This document shows positions 22,946-37,900 of a stretch of DNA of 64,000 nt, piece by piece (position 1 is the first letter of the stretch; every line of letters begins with the position of its first letter). The notes under the pieces are model-generated. The model was not told the origin of the DNA. It saw only the letters and a program-made list of their open reading frames with translations, and searched no databases. The stretch covers positions 39,615,564 through 39,679,563 of the forward strand of contig CM054177.1 in NCBI GenBank assembly GCA_028829895.1, given 5' to 3'. A program made the position numbers and the translations under genes. Source of the DNA: Sinotaia quadrata (Eukaryota; Mollusca; Gastropoda; Architaenioglossa; Viviparidae).

Positions 22946-25900
22946 GTATGCATTTTTTAAATATCTTTTCTCATTTTTATTTGTCTGTTCACTTTATGCT
23001 AATTGTATTAGCTCTTAGATTATTATGCTTAGATGTGCTAACACACGACTATATGAATACATTATTGAGGACATAATTCATTAAGAATAAAATTAAACCA
23101 GCCCCATGATCCCAGTTTTCTTTATTTAGCCATAATATAAGGGAGGTAGTGCTGAATATAATTTTGATAAATTACAATACTGCCATGCTGTGCTGGGGTG
23201 TAGACTGTGATAAACTCTTATACTTATTGACTTGATTTTTCAAAGACAAGGAAAGTCAGTGGTAGGTTGTTCAAGGAAAGTCAAAGAATTCATGTTGCTT
23301 TATTAAGATTAATAAAAAGCCATTTTGCTTGATCCACTCAAAACAACTACAGCTTTGCCAAAAATTAATGTTTGCAAACAAGTCTTTCAGAGAAATTCAA
23401 GAAATATTCTGGAAAGAACATTGATATATAGGTAAAAAAATTAAAAAAAGCAGCAGTCTTTTCTCTCAAAAGCCCATCAAGTAAGTGAGGTGCAGGTATA
23501 GTTATATATGTGCACATGACCTTGCTTGGTTATTTTAAAACAAGTGAGTGGTATGGCTGATACATCTAGCTGTATGAATGCACATGAACTCTTGCTTAAT
23601 CAACCAGACAGGCCCATCAGATAAGTCAGGTGGTTATTAAAATTAGTTACACGAATGTGCATGAACTTGCTTTGTCATGAAGCTTTTTTGGGGGGATTGG
23701 TATATATTCTAGAGATGAATGTCTGTAGTGCAGATAAAACATGTCCAGAAAAACAACAGATCTTTGCTAATATTAGTCTGTCTAGAAACACTTGTGTGAG
23801 AGGAAATACTTATTGATTCATCATAGGGATAACTAAAAAGTAGATTTCAGAGTTAAATCATTTCAGTTCTACTCACTAACTACTGATGACAATCTTATTC
23901 TTAATAAGTTGAATCATTTAATTGTACTCACTATCTCCAGGTGAAAATCTTAATAAGCAGATGTCAGAGTTCAATCATTTCACATATTTAAAAATTATTG
24001 TTGCAAATCTTAATGTGTTAAATAATTTCAGTTGTTTTTTTTAAATGTTTTAGTTCCACCCAATTAAATATCTTTGAGAAGAGAAGAATATGTGGTGAGC
24101 TCTCAGCTGCACAAAAGTGTGCTCAGGAACACAACAATTAATAAGGAAAATTTTTTGTCATTTGAGCCAGCTCATTCTTCTGTTTGGTGTATTTTGAAAA
24201 AATGAGTTCATACACAATATAAACTAATAAAGTTATTTTAGGGGCAAACTTACTCAAGAATTAGAGCAGTGTCAGACTGTTGATAATGACTTGTGAAGAC
24301 TCTTATGGCAGCTGTGGTAATGGACATTGCCAAGAGCTGAACACAATACCAAGCCATCCCAATGATACACTAAATGACTAATGTTCTGATGTATAGATTA
24401 AACAAGTATGTATATGTGGCAGAGTAAATTTGCTCACCTCTATTTTAAAACTTAATCATTATATAGTTCATTAAATGTCAACATGACATGACAATATTTC
24501 TGTAAGTACCAGAGTTAAAATAACAATTCAGGTAAAGAATATGTTAGAACTTGCTGATGTAATCCAAACTAGTGGATGAGTAATTTTTGCTAACCAATAG
24601 TTTAAGATTTACAAATTATGAACTAGCCAATGGGTAGAGATTGAAACTTACCTGTTGAAGAAAGTTCTATATTCTAATCACTTTGATTTTGATGTAACTT
24701 TAGTCCAGTCATGATTGTTAGTTTAATGGTGAGTTAACTGATGAATTGAGAGAGAATGGATTTAGAAATATTTTATACACTTTGCTATTCATATATTATA
24801 TTTGTAATTTAATGTAATTATTATTATGCAAAAAGACTATTATTTCTACAGTTGTGAATTATGAAACTTGTAATTACAATATGTTAAACACATGACATTG
24901 TTTCTAGCAGAAATGCGTTCATAATTGATTATATTTTGTTGTATTTATTATGTTGCACGGATGTATCGGGCTAATAATTACCAGTACTGTTGCAGGAATT
25001 GTACGTTGAGAATGATTGTAAGAAAGAATGGAGAATAGAGATGATATGATGTTTCAGAAAGGAGTAAGCCTTTTATCTTGTTTCCCCTCTTCGTGTACAT
25101 GAATGTGGCAGTTGTGATGATTCACTGCACCTGGTTTGTGTTCATCAGCAAGTGTGTCTCACTCCACTTTGGAACTTTCTAGCAAAAGGAGTGTAAGAAG
25201 TTCTTACTATGACGTCTACTCAAGAAGCTAATATGGCAAACGTGTGCCTAGATTAGTCTCAAGGGATCTACAGTTTTGGAACATGCTTAGCAGAGCACAT
25301 GAAAGATTGATATAGCAGGATATCGCTAAATTGCACAGGGTTTGATTTAGTATTTAAACATTTTTGGGAATCATTTTCTCTCACACACACACACACACAC
25401 CGCTACTTTTCAGACTTTTTCCACATTTTCTATTCCCATGCCTGATTCATCATTTTTGTAATAGGGTTAAAAGTGGAAATAGACAGAGTGCCTGTGTACT
25501 CACATAATGTTGTTATTTTACTAGATGCAATAATACAACGATGAAGCTTAAATGCCATCTTTTTGTTCACCGTTTTTTGTCGCTAGCAGTTTATGATGGA
25601 AACTAATTAAGTCTATTGGACAGTTGAATTGAATTATGACCCCTGTCTAATTTGAATGATTTAATTTGTGAGTGGAAACAATATGCATTGAGGCTTTGAA
25701 GACTTAAAATAGGTGACCAAATAATAGTGGAAGTTAATTAAAATTTATTTTTTTCTATGCTTTTAGTTTATATCTTGTCAGAAAGAAAATGTTTCTTTTC
25801 AAACCTGTTAATGAGGCCTTTTGCTGGAACTCACAGAGTAGCCACTTCTTTCACCAATTATATGTTTGATTAGTTTTTCACAAAGCAGTCAAATCTATCT

Positions 25901-28900
25901 TTTGTCTGGAGTTTTACTCATGACTATGAACAAAGCAGACAGTTATCTAGCTAACAAATCTATCTTTGGATGGAGCTTTACTCATGACTATGATCAAAGC
26001 AGGCAGTTATCTAGCTAACAAATCTATCTTTGTCTGGAGCTTTACTCATGACTATGAACAAAGCAGACAGTTATCTAGCTAACAGTAACAAATCTATCTT
26101 TGGATGGAGCTTTACTCATGACTATGAATAAATGCATGGGTCATGTGAGTGAGCATCATCTAAGTGTAAATCACTACATCTCCTGTAAACTCTAAGCTAA
26201 TAATCGATGATAGTTGTATAGATTTTGTAATTTCTGATAATATCACTCAGTCACTCATAGCTTAAGAAAGGACAGGGTTGTCCTATATGTTTTATATGGT
26301 GCTTGAACTAGTGTTTTACTTGTTTTAGTGATTAAACTCATATCTGTTGAACTAAATTTATGTGAAATAACATTGTTTGTTTGTTTAATCCTTTTTGGGA
26401 CATTATTTTATCCATGAACAATAGTTAGGCCTAGAGTATACTTGAGGTGCTGGAGTAAATTTGCCTATTTCTAACTTAATAATTATATCTTTGTTGCCAA
26501 TGTTAATGTGACCCTACCTGCTTATGATGATTTGATGATGAGTAAATAACTCATTTAAAGAATATGCTAGAATTTGCTAATGTAATCTAAATTGGTCTTA
26601 TGTGGATGAGTAGTTTTTATTATCCAATGATTAAGATTTACAAGAACAAGACCACTAGTGGCATATGGGTGATAATTTTTTAAAGTAAATATGCAATAAT
26701 TATCATAAATCTAATCAGTCTTATTCTGAATCTTTTCATAACAACTACTAGATTCACATGTTCATTTCATAGTATCACTGCCTTTAATCTTTATTTGCTG
26801 CAAGGATGAGAGCAAACAGAAGAGTGAAGTGTAGGATAACTTGAAGTGAAAGTGGAAATCATTTGGCAAGTGGGCAAAGTTTTCATGTACCATTTCTCAT
26901 CTCAACTCCAACAGCCATTCCACTACATTCCAAAAATCATCATTCCATTCCCAGCTTATTTTTCTGCTCCACGCATTTATCTATGGATGGATTGTCAAAG
27001 CACTCAAACACCTACTAACATCATGCTCCCAAGCCCTTTTCAGGGCAGGAAATAGAAGATGGCCTACATCATATCACCATCCTTCCCATGTCTTTCACAG
27101 GGTTGGAAAAAAAGACGAAATTGCACAGCACGAATATGCTAGAAAATTCATGACTGGCGGTACATATAGACCCCGATATTTATGGGTGTCACCAGAGAAC
27201 TTGAAAATAGAAACCAGTAACAACATGCTGAGGAGATATTGGAATTCAACAATTCTCAAAGTCTTCTATTGCGAAGAAAAAGCAAATTTTCATTTCAAAC
27301 AAATTATACCTCTTTGATACTTCCTCAAGGAACAGCTACAAATGACTGAAAAACCTTCAGCTACTGTGAAAGAGACCAAAAACCAAGCCAACTACACTTG
27401 AACAAGGGCTCCAGGCAAACCTCAAACCGCCAACATTAGAAAAAAGGGCCCAGACTATCACCAAGACTACCTGCAAAAAGGAGATGAATACTCAAATAAT
27501 ATGGAAAATTCCTCCAAAAACACAACACAGACTAATAGCCAGGTAAAAACAAAACAGGCTTTTTATAAACTACACCTACCATGACTAAAAAAAATAAAAT
27601 TCAAACAACAGCAACAAATAAAAAAGATGACAGGAAAAATAAATACTTCAGATTTGCCAATACGCAGATGAACAAGCCAGAAATGAAAGAAAAAATAATG
27701 CAGACAGAAACAGATATTACAAAGAAATCTGACAAGCAGACTGAAACCAAAGTTGATACTGCACTGAAAGAGTTTGCAAAGGTGCTTGAGGCTCCACCAC
27801 TCTCACCATTACCAGAGATGCCACCAAGATCATGAATGACAACAACAACACATTCTACTTCATCAACACCAGAAGTCCATACTCCAACAATAAAACGAGA
27901 TGGAAGAAAAGACAGTGCCCACCACAGCATGTATGAAGACAGCAAGAACAACAGCTGCCCCAACAACACCACAGATACCACCACCAACAGAGTTGGCAAA
28001 AATAATGGCAGTACATTGAGCAGCAGTATCCACAATGGGGATATTTCAACCACCCTGTTGTGGACATGATTCAGCTAATGCTCAACCATCTATACTGGCC
28101 ATCAGCACCCATTTTTGTACAACCCAATGGACACCAGGGACAGCCCACAATATCAATGTCAACAACACCACCAGTGAGGAGGCCGGGGGTGGTGGTGAAC
28201 ATCCTGGGTGTATGTACACACTAGGTACCTATCTGGTGTGCTACTAGCTTGGGCTCTATATAACACCCCTCCCATCCACCCTTCCACTTCAACAATGGTA
28301 ATGACAGCAACAATATCCATCACAACTTTAACCCATGGAATACTGGGCTACCGTCCACCTTTGCCAGCCAGACATGTTTGCAACAGACAAAAACATGACG
28401 ATACAGTAGTGTTAAATTATACTTCAAGGATGGCACAATGACACTACAAGATGACTTAAAGAAAAACTTCTACTACAATGACTACTTAGCCAGCAGGCCA
28501 TACTCCCCTCCCCCCACTACCCCCTTTCCCTGTGCAAAAGCTAAAAGCTGTGGAAGCTGGAAGCGCCTCCTACATTTACATACAGTGAGGAGAGATTGAC
28601 AGGGAGTTCAGAGTCTTTGTGTGTCTGGAAGAGCAGTGCTCTACATGAGCCAGATAAAGAAATGAAAAGTGTTAGAAGTGTTTCTGTCACTGTTGTTGCC
28701 CATTGGTGCGAACAATTTTATTTGAGTCTACCCCATCACATTTACAAACAGTTACATAATATTTTTAAAAATCTAATTGCCCTGATGACAGTGACATGTT
28801 ATCAATTTTAGATAGTGTACAATTTTTTTTTTAAATGTAAACTTGATTCAGTCATTAAAATGAATTAATGTTAATGACCAATGCAGTGTGCCTTAATTTT

Positions 28901-31900
28901 AATTATAGCCTGTGTTCTTATCTTCATGTGGTTTGCTATTGTGTATGAACCATATTTATTTTCATACTTATTATGGTTGCTTTCCTTTCTCTTTAGCTTA
29001 TCTGAATCTTTATGGTCATTACCATTGTAGTTCTATATGTAGTTATTGGCTTAGTTGTGTATGTGTAATTTATGTTATCATCGTCATTGCATATAGTTTT
29101 TCTCAACTTATGTCCTTTATCTTTACAATTTATAATGATAATTTTCTTTCTAGCAAAGCAGGTACTATATATAATTTATCTTTATAGTTTACATCCGGTC
29201 ATTTTGTACAGTCTTTTTAGACATTTGGTATATTTAGATTTTGATAAATGATTATAATCAAGTGAAATATAATACTGTTCAAATATAACTTATGGGTTAC
29301 AGAAACCTTGTGTAGTATTGATAGTAAGAGTCTGAGCCGGTTTTGTACTTATTTCTTGTGTTTCTAGGAATGTGGCTGTTCTTGCCAAGGATGCATAGGC
29401 CTAGTATCAAAGTAAGTATGATTATACGAAGTATGAATGAAAAATATGTGTAGTTTATAGTTCAAAGTAAGTTTGATGACAATTGGAAAAAAACAACTAA
29501 GCATCAAAATATAGGCATTAACTGACATACCATTATGTATATTTAATATAAACTCCAATTTACATATTTTTCTTAAGGCTAATATATGTGTGGCAGAGTA
29601 TATTTGCCTATCCCTACTTTTAAACTTAATTGTTATATAAATTGTTATGTCAAAGTGACCCGACCTTGGGCACTCCTTATGATGGCATTTTTGTAAGCAT
29701 TGGAGTTAGAAGTAAACAACTCAGTTTGAGAATATGCTAGAGAATTGCTGACATAATCTAAATCAGTTCCAACTGTATGAGTAGTTTCTCTGACTAATAG
29801 TCTCACATTGTTCATGACACAATCATCCGGCAGGAATGGACTAAATGTTTTTTTTTTTTGTTGAAGAACTAAGAAGTACTCTATTATAATCACTTTGAAT
29901 TTGAACATAGCTCAAGTCATAATATAAACTAATAAAGGCAATCATTAGCTTATGGTAAGTAAGTTAATTGACTGATAAAGTGATAAAGAAGAATGAAGTA
30001 CATGTATTTCGTTCATATTTGCTATTGATCTATGATTTGAATTTGAAAATGCTTATGTAACTGAACCATTATTTTTATGTTCATTAATTTTACTACATTG
30101 TACATTATACTTGTGAATTTTGATTGATGATATATTTCTTATACTGTGTGTATCAGGCTAACAAAATTGCTGCATGGTTTGTAAGTTGAGAATGTATGTA
30201 AAAGAGAAAGGAGTTTTAGAGATGAAATATGTCTGAAATTTAGTGCTACCTTCATTTGACTTGTGCAGAGAGGCAGGCCTTTTTATTTTATTTTTGTCAC
30301 ACCATAAATAGTGACTACTGTGCTTTACTAGATTATGTTGGCATGTGAATCTATCATTGTTGTCAGCTTATCAGTAAAACATGTTGCTGTAACTAGTGTA
30401 AGATGATTCCTGTGAATTCTATTCAAGTACCAGTACAGTGGAAATTGTGGCTTGAGTTTGTTCTCAAGAATTCACAAAGATTATGTTGAATGTTCCTCAT
30501 GATGTGTTGAGTAAATGCACATGGAAATACAAGAACATCCCTCCTTATGTGTTTCATAATACATATGAAATTCAGGACAGTTCCTCAGCATGCTGGGAGA
30601 GTACATCAAAGATTTTATAACAGTTGTTTAACATGCCTCTAGAAGTGACACATGGGACCTTGTCTAAATATAAAAGACAGTGACTTGTTGCAAACCACGT
30701 GACTATGAAAAATGTGCCATCAGCAGCTGCCATCTTTGAAAAAAGGTTTTGTACACTGACTTTAATAATTTGTCTGAAATTCTACTCTCATTTCCATGAT
30801 GATATCCATGAACTTGATTATGTATTTAGGTTAACTGTCTGCTTATGTCTATGCTAGGATAAACTGAATGATTGTCCAGCATTAATTGAACATTGTTGTG
30901 AAGTGATGTAAATGTCAATGCTCTTTTGATTATATTCATATGTTGTATTTAATAAATTTATTTTTAAATTTTTACACATATTGATAACCATATGTTGGAG
31001 AAGAAAGTGGGTGAATGGGTGCTCACTAAATATAGGTTAAAAGAATGATTTATCTTCTCCTTTGATAAGTTTTCCACCTATGGAAATATTTTGTGATGGT
31101 AAATGTTTGTCTTGTTGTGGAAGAGAGAAAACGTTTATAGTGCCCTCTTATCCATCAAGTGAGAGAGAGGAGTGGTGTCTTCTGTAGAATTATTAATAAC
31201 ATAAATTAAGTTTCTCATCACTTGTAATTAGTTGTGGATGATTAAATAATAAAATTAATCATAACCATTAACAGTAGATATTGTACAGCTCTTATTAAAC
31301 ACAATAGGCATTATTTAACTCTTATTAAACAGCAGGCATTGTGTAGCTCTTATTGTTAAATACAGCAGACATTATGTAGCTCTTATTGTTAAATACAGCA
31401 GACATTATGTAGTTCTTATTGTTAAATACAGCAGGCATTATGTAGCTCTTATTGTTAAATACAGCAGGCATTATGTAACTCTTATTAAACACAGCAGGCA
31501 TTATGTAACTCTTATTAAACACAGCAGGCATTATGTAGCTCTTATTAAACACAGAAGGCATTATGTAGCTCTTATTAAACACAGAAGGCATTGTGTAGCT
31601 CTTATTATTGTTAACTCTTTCCCTGATGGCCACTATTTATAGAGCAGCATTCTCATTGATGCTCACTTAGATCAAAGCAGTTTCATATTGACCAGTCATT
31701 TTGCTTAGATCTGATACCCTACAAACAGTGGATTTTATGAATTGAGAGCAAAAGTGGGTTATCATGCTTAAATTGTTATATCACCCATGTCTGATTTTTA
31801 TGCCAAAATTGCTGATAAAAGGATCTGAAGACCAATAGAGATTAGTTTCTGGTAACTGAGGCAGACCCATCAAAATATTGCATGCAATAAATGTTTTCAT

Positions 31901-34900
31901 CCCTGCTCAAAGTTGGCACATATGCAAGCACCTTGTCGAAATGCAGTTTATCTGTTGGTGTTACAGTGACTACCAATAGCGCTTCAGGAAATAACAAAGA
32001 AAAATATTCCAATGCTGTTGCAGTCATAACATCAAATCCATCTGGAAATAGCTCCTGTACTAGCTGAATTAAAATCATTGACAATAAATGGTATGTGAAG
32101 ATATGCAATCCATTCATTGTCAATTTGAATCAGCAGGTCTGGATCTACTTGCATGCTGGAGTCTAACTGGCTACTGTTGCTGTCCTGATTAAAAACAATA
32201 TAACTTTCATTTTCACTATCATCTACATTCAAATCAATATCTGCCTGCATCTGAAAACCATAAAATGACCCTTTTTCATTGGATTGATGAAAATTGATGG
32301 GACCCAACAATTAACATTGCTTGACTCAGAACTACTGATTATCATGTGGCGGAAATGAGACCAGCATGGGTAAAAACTTTAAAATATATTTTTTAATAGG
32401 CAATGCAGGTTGGCATCATAAACTGATTGAAAATGAACAAAGTTCCCATTGGCTTCAAAATCAGCCTCAATTTGGTGTTATGTAAAAAAAAAAAAAATAT
32501 GCTCTTGAAAATAGATGCAATTATGTAATTGAAAAAGCAATGTATGTAATTGAGCAGTGCAGAAAATCATGTCTCCGTAATCTAGAAAGCTTCATGGAAA
32601 AATGTGTTTCTGTCAGGGATTGGGTTAAACACAGTAGGCATTATATATCTCTTATTATTGTAAATAAAGTAGGCATTATATAGCTCTTATTATTGTAAAC
32701 ACAGTAGGCATTATATAGCTCTTATTATATAAACACAGTAGGCATTATATAGCTCTTATTATATAAACACAGTAGGCATTATATAGCTCTTATTATTGTA
32801 AACACAGTAGGCATTATATAGCTCTTATTATTAATTATTAAATACAGTAGGCAATGTAGTTCTTTTTATTATTAATTTTGTAGCTTTATTATTAATTCTG
32901 TAGTTATTGTGTAGTTCTTACTATTTGTAGTTATTGTGTAGTTCTTACTATTTGTAGTTATTGTGTAGTTCTTACTATTAATATTATTAACAAGGTAGGC
33001 AATGCATAGCTTTATTTTATTATTCATTCTATAGTAATTTGTAGGTCTTATTATTATTAATTCTGTAGTTATTGTGTAGTTCTTACTATTATTAACAAGC
33101 TGTGTAATGTGTAGCTCTTATTATTAAACACAGGAGACCTTGTCATTCCCTTTGACTTCTTGCAACATTTCTGACTGAAATCATAAATAATGAGGTCAAC
33201 ATCCATTCTTCTGCATTTATCTGACTTAGATGTGTTTGAAATGCAGCTTGTGTAGATCAATATTAAATGTATAGGGTAATAAGTCCATAACTAATCTTTA
33301 AAGACAGCTGTTTTATGTACAGGCCTGCATCATTATAAATGGTATATGGTATTAGATAGTTATACTTTTAATTTATTTAATTTTAATTTATGTTGTATTT
33401 TTGTGGTAATTCATGAGGGGTTTTGAGTATAAAAACATTATTTCATCTGTTTTAAAGTGTAATATTTTGGTAAAAGTTATTTAGTTCTTATTTTTCCCTT
33501 TTTTACCATCACTTTTCTAAAAAAATTGAAAGTTGTAATTTTATAAAAGGCATTTAGAATTTTTTAATTTATTGATTTATTCACATTGGGAAGGATAGGT
33601 GAGTGACAGTATTGTATTTTAATTTGTACATATGTCTCCATCTTATTCCCACAAATCCTCTCACCATTTATCTCCATGAACTTCATTATTGTCCTAGTCC
33701 TTTTCCCACAAATTTCATCATTTTCCCCACTTCTCTCCTAACTTCATTACTATCTCAGTCGTATTCCCACAAATTTCATCACTCTCCCCACTTCTCTCCT
33801 AACTTCATTACTATCTCAGTCGAAAACCCACAAATTTCATCACTCTCCCCACTTCTCTCCTAACTTCATTAGTATCTCAGTCGTATTCCCACAAATTTCA
33901 TCACTCTCCCCACTTCTCTCCTAACTTCATTACTATCTCAGTCATATTCCCACAAATTTCATCACTCTCCCCACTTCACTCCTAACTTCATTACTATCTC
34001 AGTCATATTCCCACAAATTTCATCACTCTCCCCACTTCTCTCCTAACTTCATTACTATCTCAGTCATATACCCACAAATTTCATCACTCTCCCCACTTCT
34101 CTCCTAACTTCATTACTATATCAGTCGTATTCCCACAAATTTCATCACTCTCCCCACTTCTCTCCTAACTTCATTACTATATCACAATATCAGTCGTATT
34201 CCCACAAATTTCATTACTCTCCCCACTTCTCTCCTAACTTCATTACTATATCAGTTGTATCCCACAAATTTCATCACTCTCCCCACTTCTCTTCTAACAT
34301 TATAACTGTCTCTATTCTGTTCCCACAAATTTCATTACTTTTTCCATTCTTGCCTGCAAAACGACTGACATTGATTCATGACTAATACTAGTTTTACTGA
34401 TGCCTACATTCTTGTGCAACATAGAATACAAATTTGGGTTTTATTGCAATTGGACAAATGCTAATAATGCTAACAAAAGTCTACTAATTGATTTAATTAA
34501 ACTATTTATTTTAAATATTTGGTTTAAGTATTTAAAATTAATTTATTCTTTGATTTATTTTATAATTAAATATTATGGAACATTATAGTGAAGCAAATCT
34601 GTTCCACTGTCAGACTACTTCAGCACCCAGATTGTGCAAGCATTATTAATATGAATAAAAATAATAAATAAAATTTGTGTTTCTTCATCTACATCCATAC
34701 TGAGTGCATTATTGTCATCTACAGCTAAGAAACAGTTGTATATTGAAGTGATCTTAAACATTGTTTTTAGTACATAAAATACATAAAACATTCACATTAA
34801 CACTACTACATATCCAGTCAGTAAGTAGGAGTTGGTAATTTATTATAATTATGTTTGAAAATGTTGATTTAAAAAAGACTGATGAGTGTTATTTTCTCAA

Positions 34901-37900
34901 ATAAATTTTAATATAAATATATTGTAATCTAAATTTATTTGTGTAATCTTGTTGATCTTTCAATTATCTTAATCATTGTTTCTTTTTCTGCTAGTGATAT
35001 ATACATTAGAACTGTGTGTTATCCCTGTGACTAATGTTTTATATTTTTTCCCAACTAAAATAATCACTAATCATAATTATTAACTTAGAAAATTTCAGTA
35101 AAACATTAAATGATATAAATATGATTTATTTTGAATCATAGGATGTTAATCAATAACAGTTATTTTCACCAGATGTTGATCCATGTGTTATCTCATGTAA
35201 TCATTAGTGATCATTGTGTTTTTCATATTTTTTTTAAAAAATCATTTGTGTAGCTATTAGAAAGCAGTCAGCATTAAAATATATCATACTTTTTCCATGA
35301 TGACATTTGTGTAGCTATTAGAAAGCAGTCAGCATTAAAATATATCATACTTTTTCCATGACATTTGTGTAGCTATTAGAAAGCAGTCAGCATTAAAATA
35401 TATCATACTTCTTCCATGATGACATTTGTGTTCCACCATTCTTCCTTTCTCCATTTATCATTTAATTTCTTCTCTAATCTTCATCTCACTTCTTAGGCAT
35501 CTAATTAAAAATCTGATTGGTTTTTCTTATATCTTCAGCCCTGACATTTAAATACAGATTGTATATTATAGCTAATTACAACAAATTGTTGTTTGTTTCC
35601 TTTCTTTAGCCTTGACATTCAAGCACACATTGAAGCACTACAGTGGTATAGATAATTAAATCTCAAGGTTGTGCCATACAGCCTTGTATAAATGAAATCA
35701 CTGTATAAGTTATAACTGAGTTATATCTTCTATCTGTCATAGACATTCAGGCACAAATTGCAAGATCAGAGTCAATTCAGACTCACTTTAACCCCAATTT
35801 CCAGCTTCCTATTTAAACTTTGGCCTTGTTGCACACTGAAATGTTAGTTGTTATTTTCTTTCTCTTTCTAGCCTTGACCTTCAAGCACAAATTGAAGCAC
35901 TGCACAGCCAGTTGCAGCGAAGTCAAACAAACCTTGGGCAGGTGGAGAAAGAACTCATGGAAGGTCGGCAAACCACTGATTATGAACTTGCCAAAACACG
36001 TGAAGAACTAGCTCGACTAAGGGAGCGCTATGATCGCCTCATGGACAGTCACAAAAAGATGCAGAAACTCAATAACAATCTGGAGGACAAACTTTTAAAG
36101 CTGGTTGGTGAAATTAAAAAAAAAATCATTGGTTGACTTAAGTCACTAACTAAAAGTTATCCTGGCAAGATTAGTACAACTTTAGTCCATGTAAGTCACA
36201 TATATTAAAACATTTTGTAAAAGATAGTCAGTCATTCATTTGTTGTAAGCTTCACAGAAGTTAGTATGGGTCAAAGTAAAGTTGGTTCCAGAACTCACTG
36301 AGTAATGAGCATGGTTTGATGTAAAGTTATTCCCAAAACTCACATTGAGCAATAACTGAATAAGCATTTGTCTGAGGAGAGTTGATCTCAAACTCACTTT
36401 GAGTACTGAGCATGGGTATTATCAGAATTAATCCCAGTTAAAAAGCTTTTTATTTTTGCTCTTCACATCTGTCTAAGCTGTTTGGCCAATCATCTATTTC
36501 TAAATAGAAAAAAGTAAAAAATTCACTTTATTTAGTTTTTATTTCGGCACTTGCTCTTCTTAAGCAATTCATCTACAATGATTGTTTAATGCACAGATAA
36601 TAAGAAATCCATTTCCCAAGACTGCAGTAATATATATTTTGTTCATTATATGCAAAATATATATTTTCATAAATGTAGCCTCTGATTATCTTTTAAATTT
36701 AAATTATCTTTTCTCATTTTCTAAACTTTAAATCTATTTTACTTTCAGATGGGGTTCTTTTTTTAAACTCTTGAATGAATAGCTAAGTCACATTTTTTTA
36801 GTGATTAAAAAAATAAATTCTTAAAATAACCTTAGAAGCAGAAGAGATGACCATTTTTGTCTGTTTTTTTTTTTGTTTTAAGTGAACTGACTGTAATATA
36901 TATATTTGTTTATTTTACCTTTTTTTAATTTAAGGTAAACCAGTTTGAGTCTGAAAAAAACACCTTACAGCAAGAGCTTTCTAATATGACAACACGTCTG
37001 CTGGACACTCGAGTGTACATTGCAGAGCTGGAGGAAGAAAATGTGATTTGTTTTGATAAATTCATGTAGTTTGGGGGTGGATTTATTTAGATTGAAAGGA
37101 CAATTAGAATTTAAGATAATATTTTATAAAGAGTATTATCTAGAACAAACAAAAATAGCAAACTTTTGATGTTTAGTAAATATACATCTAGAAAATGAAG
37201 TGGATTAATTTAATTTTATTTATTAATGTGTCTTAGTGAAAATGTTTAATAATTTATTGATTAATACCAGATGAAAGTTATTTATTGCAAGTTTGTTTGT
37301 AGATGTGTCATATATATTTCTATTGAGTGCTTGGACACTTTCTACAAGTATTTGTCAACACTTAGATGCCATTTCAAAGATATTTTGCTGTGAACATTTA
37401 GTTTGTATTATTCATTAATTCTGATGAATGAATCCAGATGCACAGAAGGTATGATTACTTTGAAAATAATAATGTTGTTGAAGATGGAGTCAAATTTGTT
37501 TTGGTAAAAGATTCCTTTTATTTTCTTTTTTTTTGGGTGGGTGGGTGGTTAACTATTGTAGTCTTCTAACAACTGATATTACTTAGTAATATGTACAGAT
37601 TGAGCTTAACATAATTACCAGTTTCTAGCATTTTCAGTTTTTTTCCCCATAACAAGCATTTACTTTGTGATTTTACTGGGATGTTATGAAATGTATGAGT
37701 ATTTATAAATATTTTTACAAATGTGTAAGTATGCAATAGGAGGAATATTTGTCATGAAATAAAATATGTGTATAGCAGTGTAAATAGATGTGTAACAAAC
37801 AGTATGCATCAATAGTCAACACCTGATACTGTTAAAATTACTGAAATTATTAAACCATTCACCAGTAGTAGATAAAGCATGTTACATCATTTAAGGATTA

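Larger units (their letters stand above)
22946..29367 (+). other. TJAP1 intron 1, repeat-rich
   Basis: This 6.4-kb intron holds degenerate repeats near 23460-23690 and 23790-24010, two copies of a dispersed repeat, a 63-bp array and an ORF1-like LINE fragment. No additional exon was found. Confidence 0.55.
29412..35871 (+). other. TJAP1 intron 2, repeat-rich
   Basis: The intron contains the third family A copy, a related dispersed segment, a minisatellite split by a piggyBac-like element, a long 61-bp array and repeats running into the next exon. The rest is AT-rich unique sequence. Confidence 0.55.

Noticed and set aside
27601..28067. 150-residue minus-strand frame with hydrophobic VVVVSVVLLG-type sequence
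   Set aside because: It is the complement of the ACA/AAC-rich ORF1-like coding strand; hydrophobicity comes from reading GTT/TGT codons.
31325..31633. Minus-strand frame repeating NKSYIMPAVF
   Set aside because: It is the 30-33-bp minisatellite in translation.
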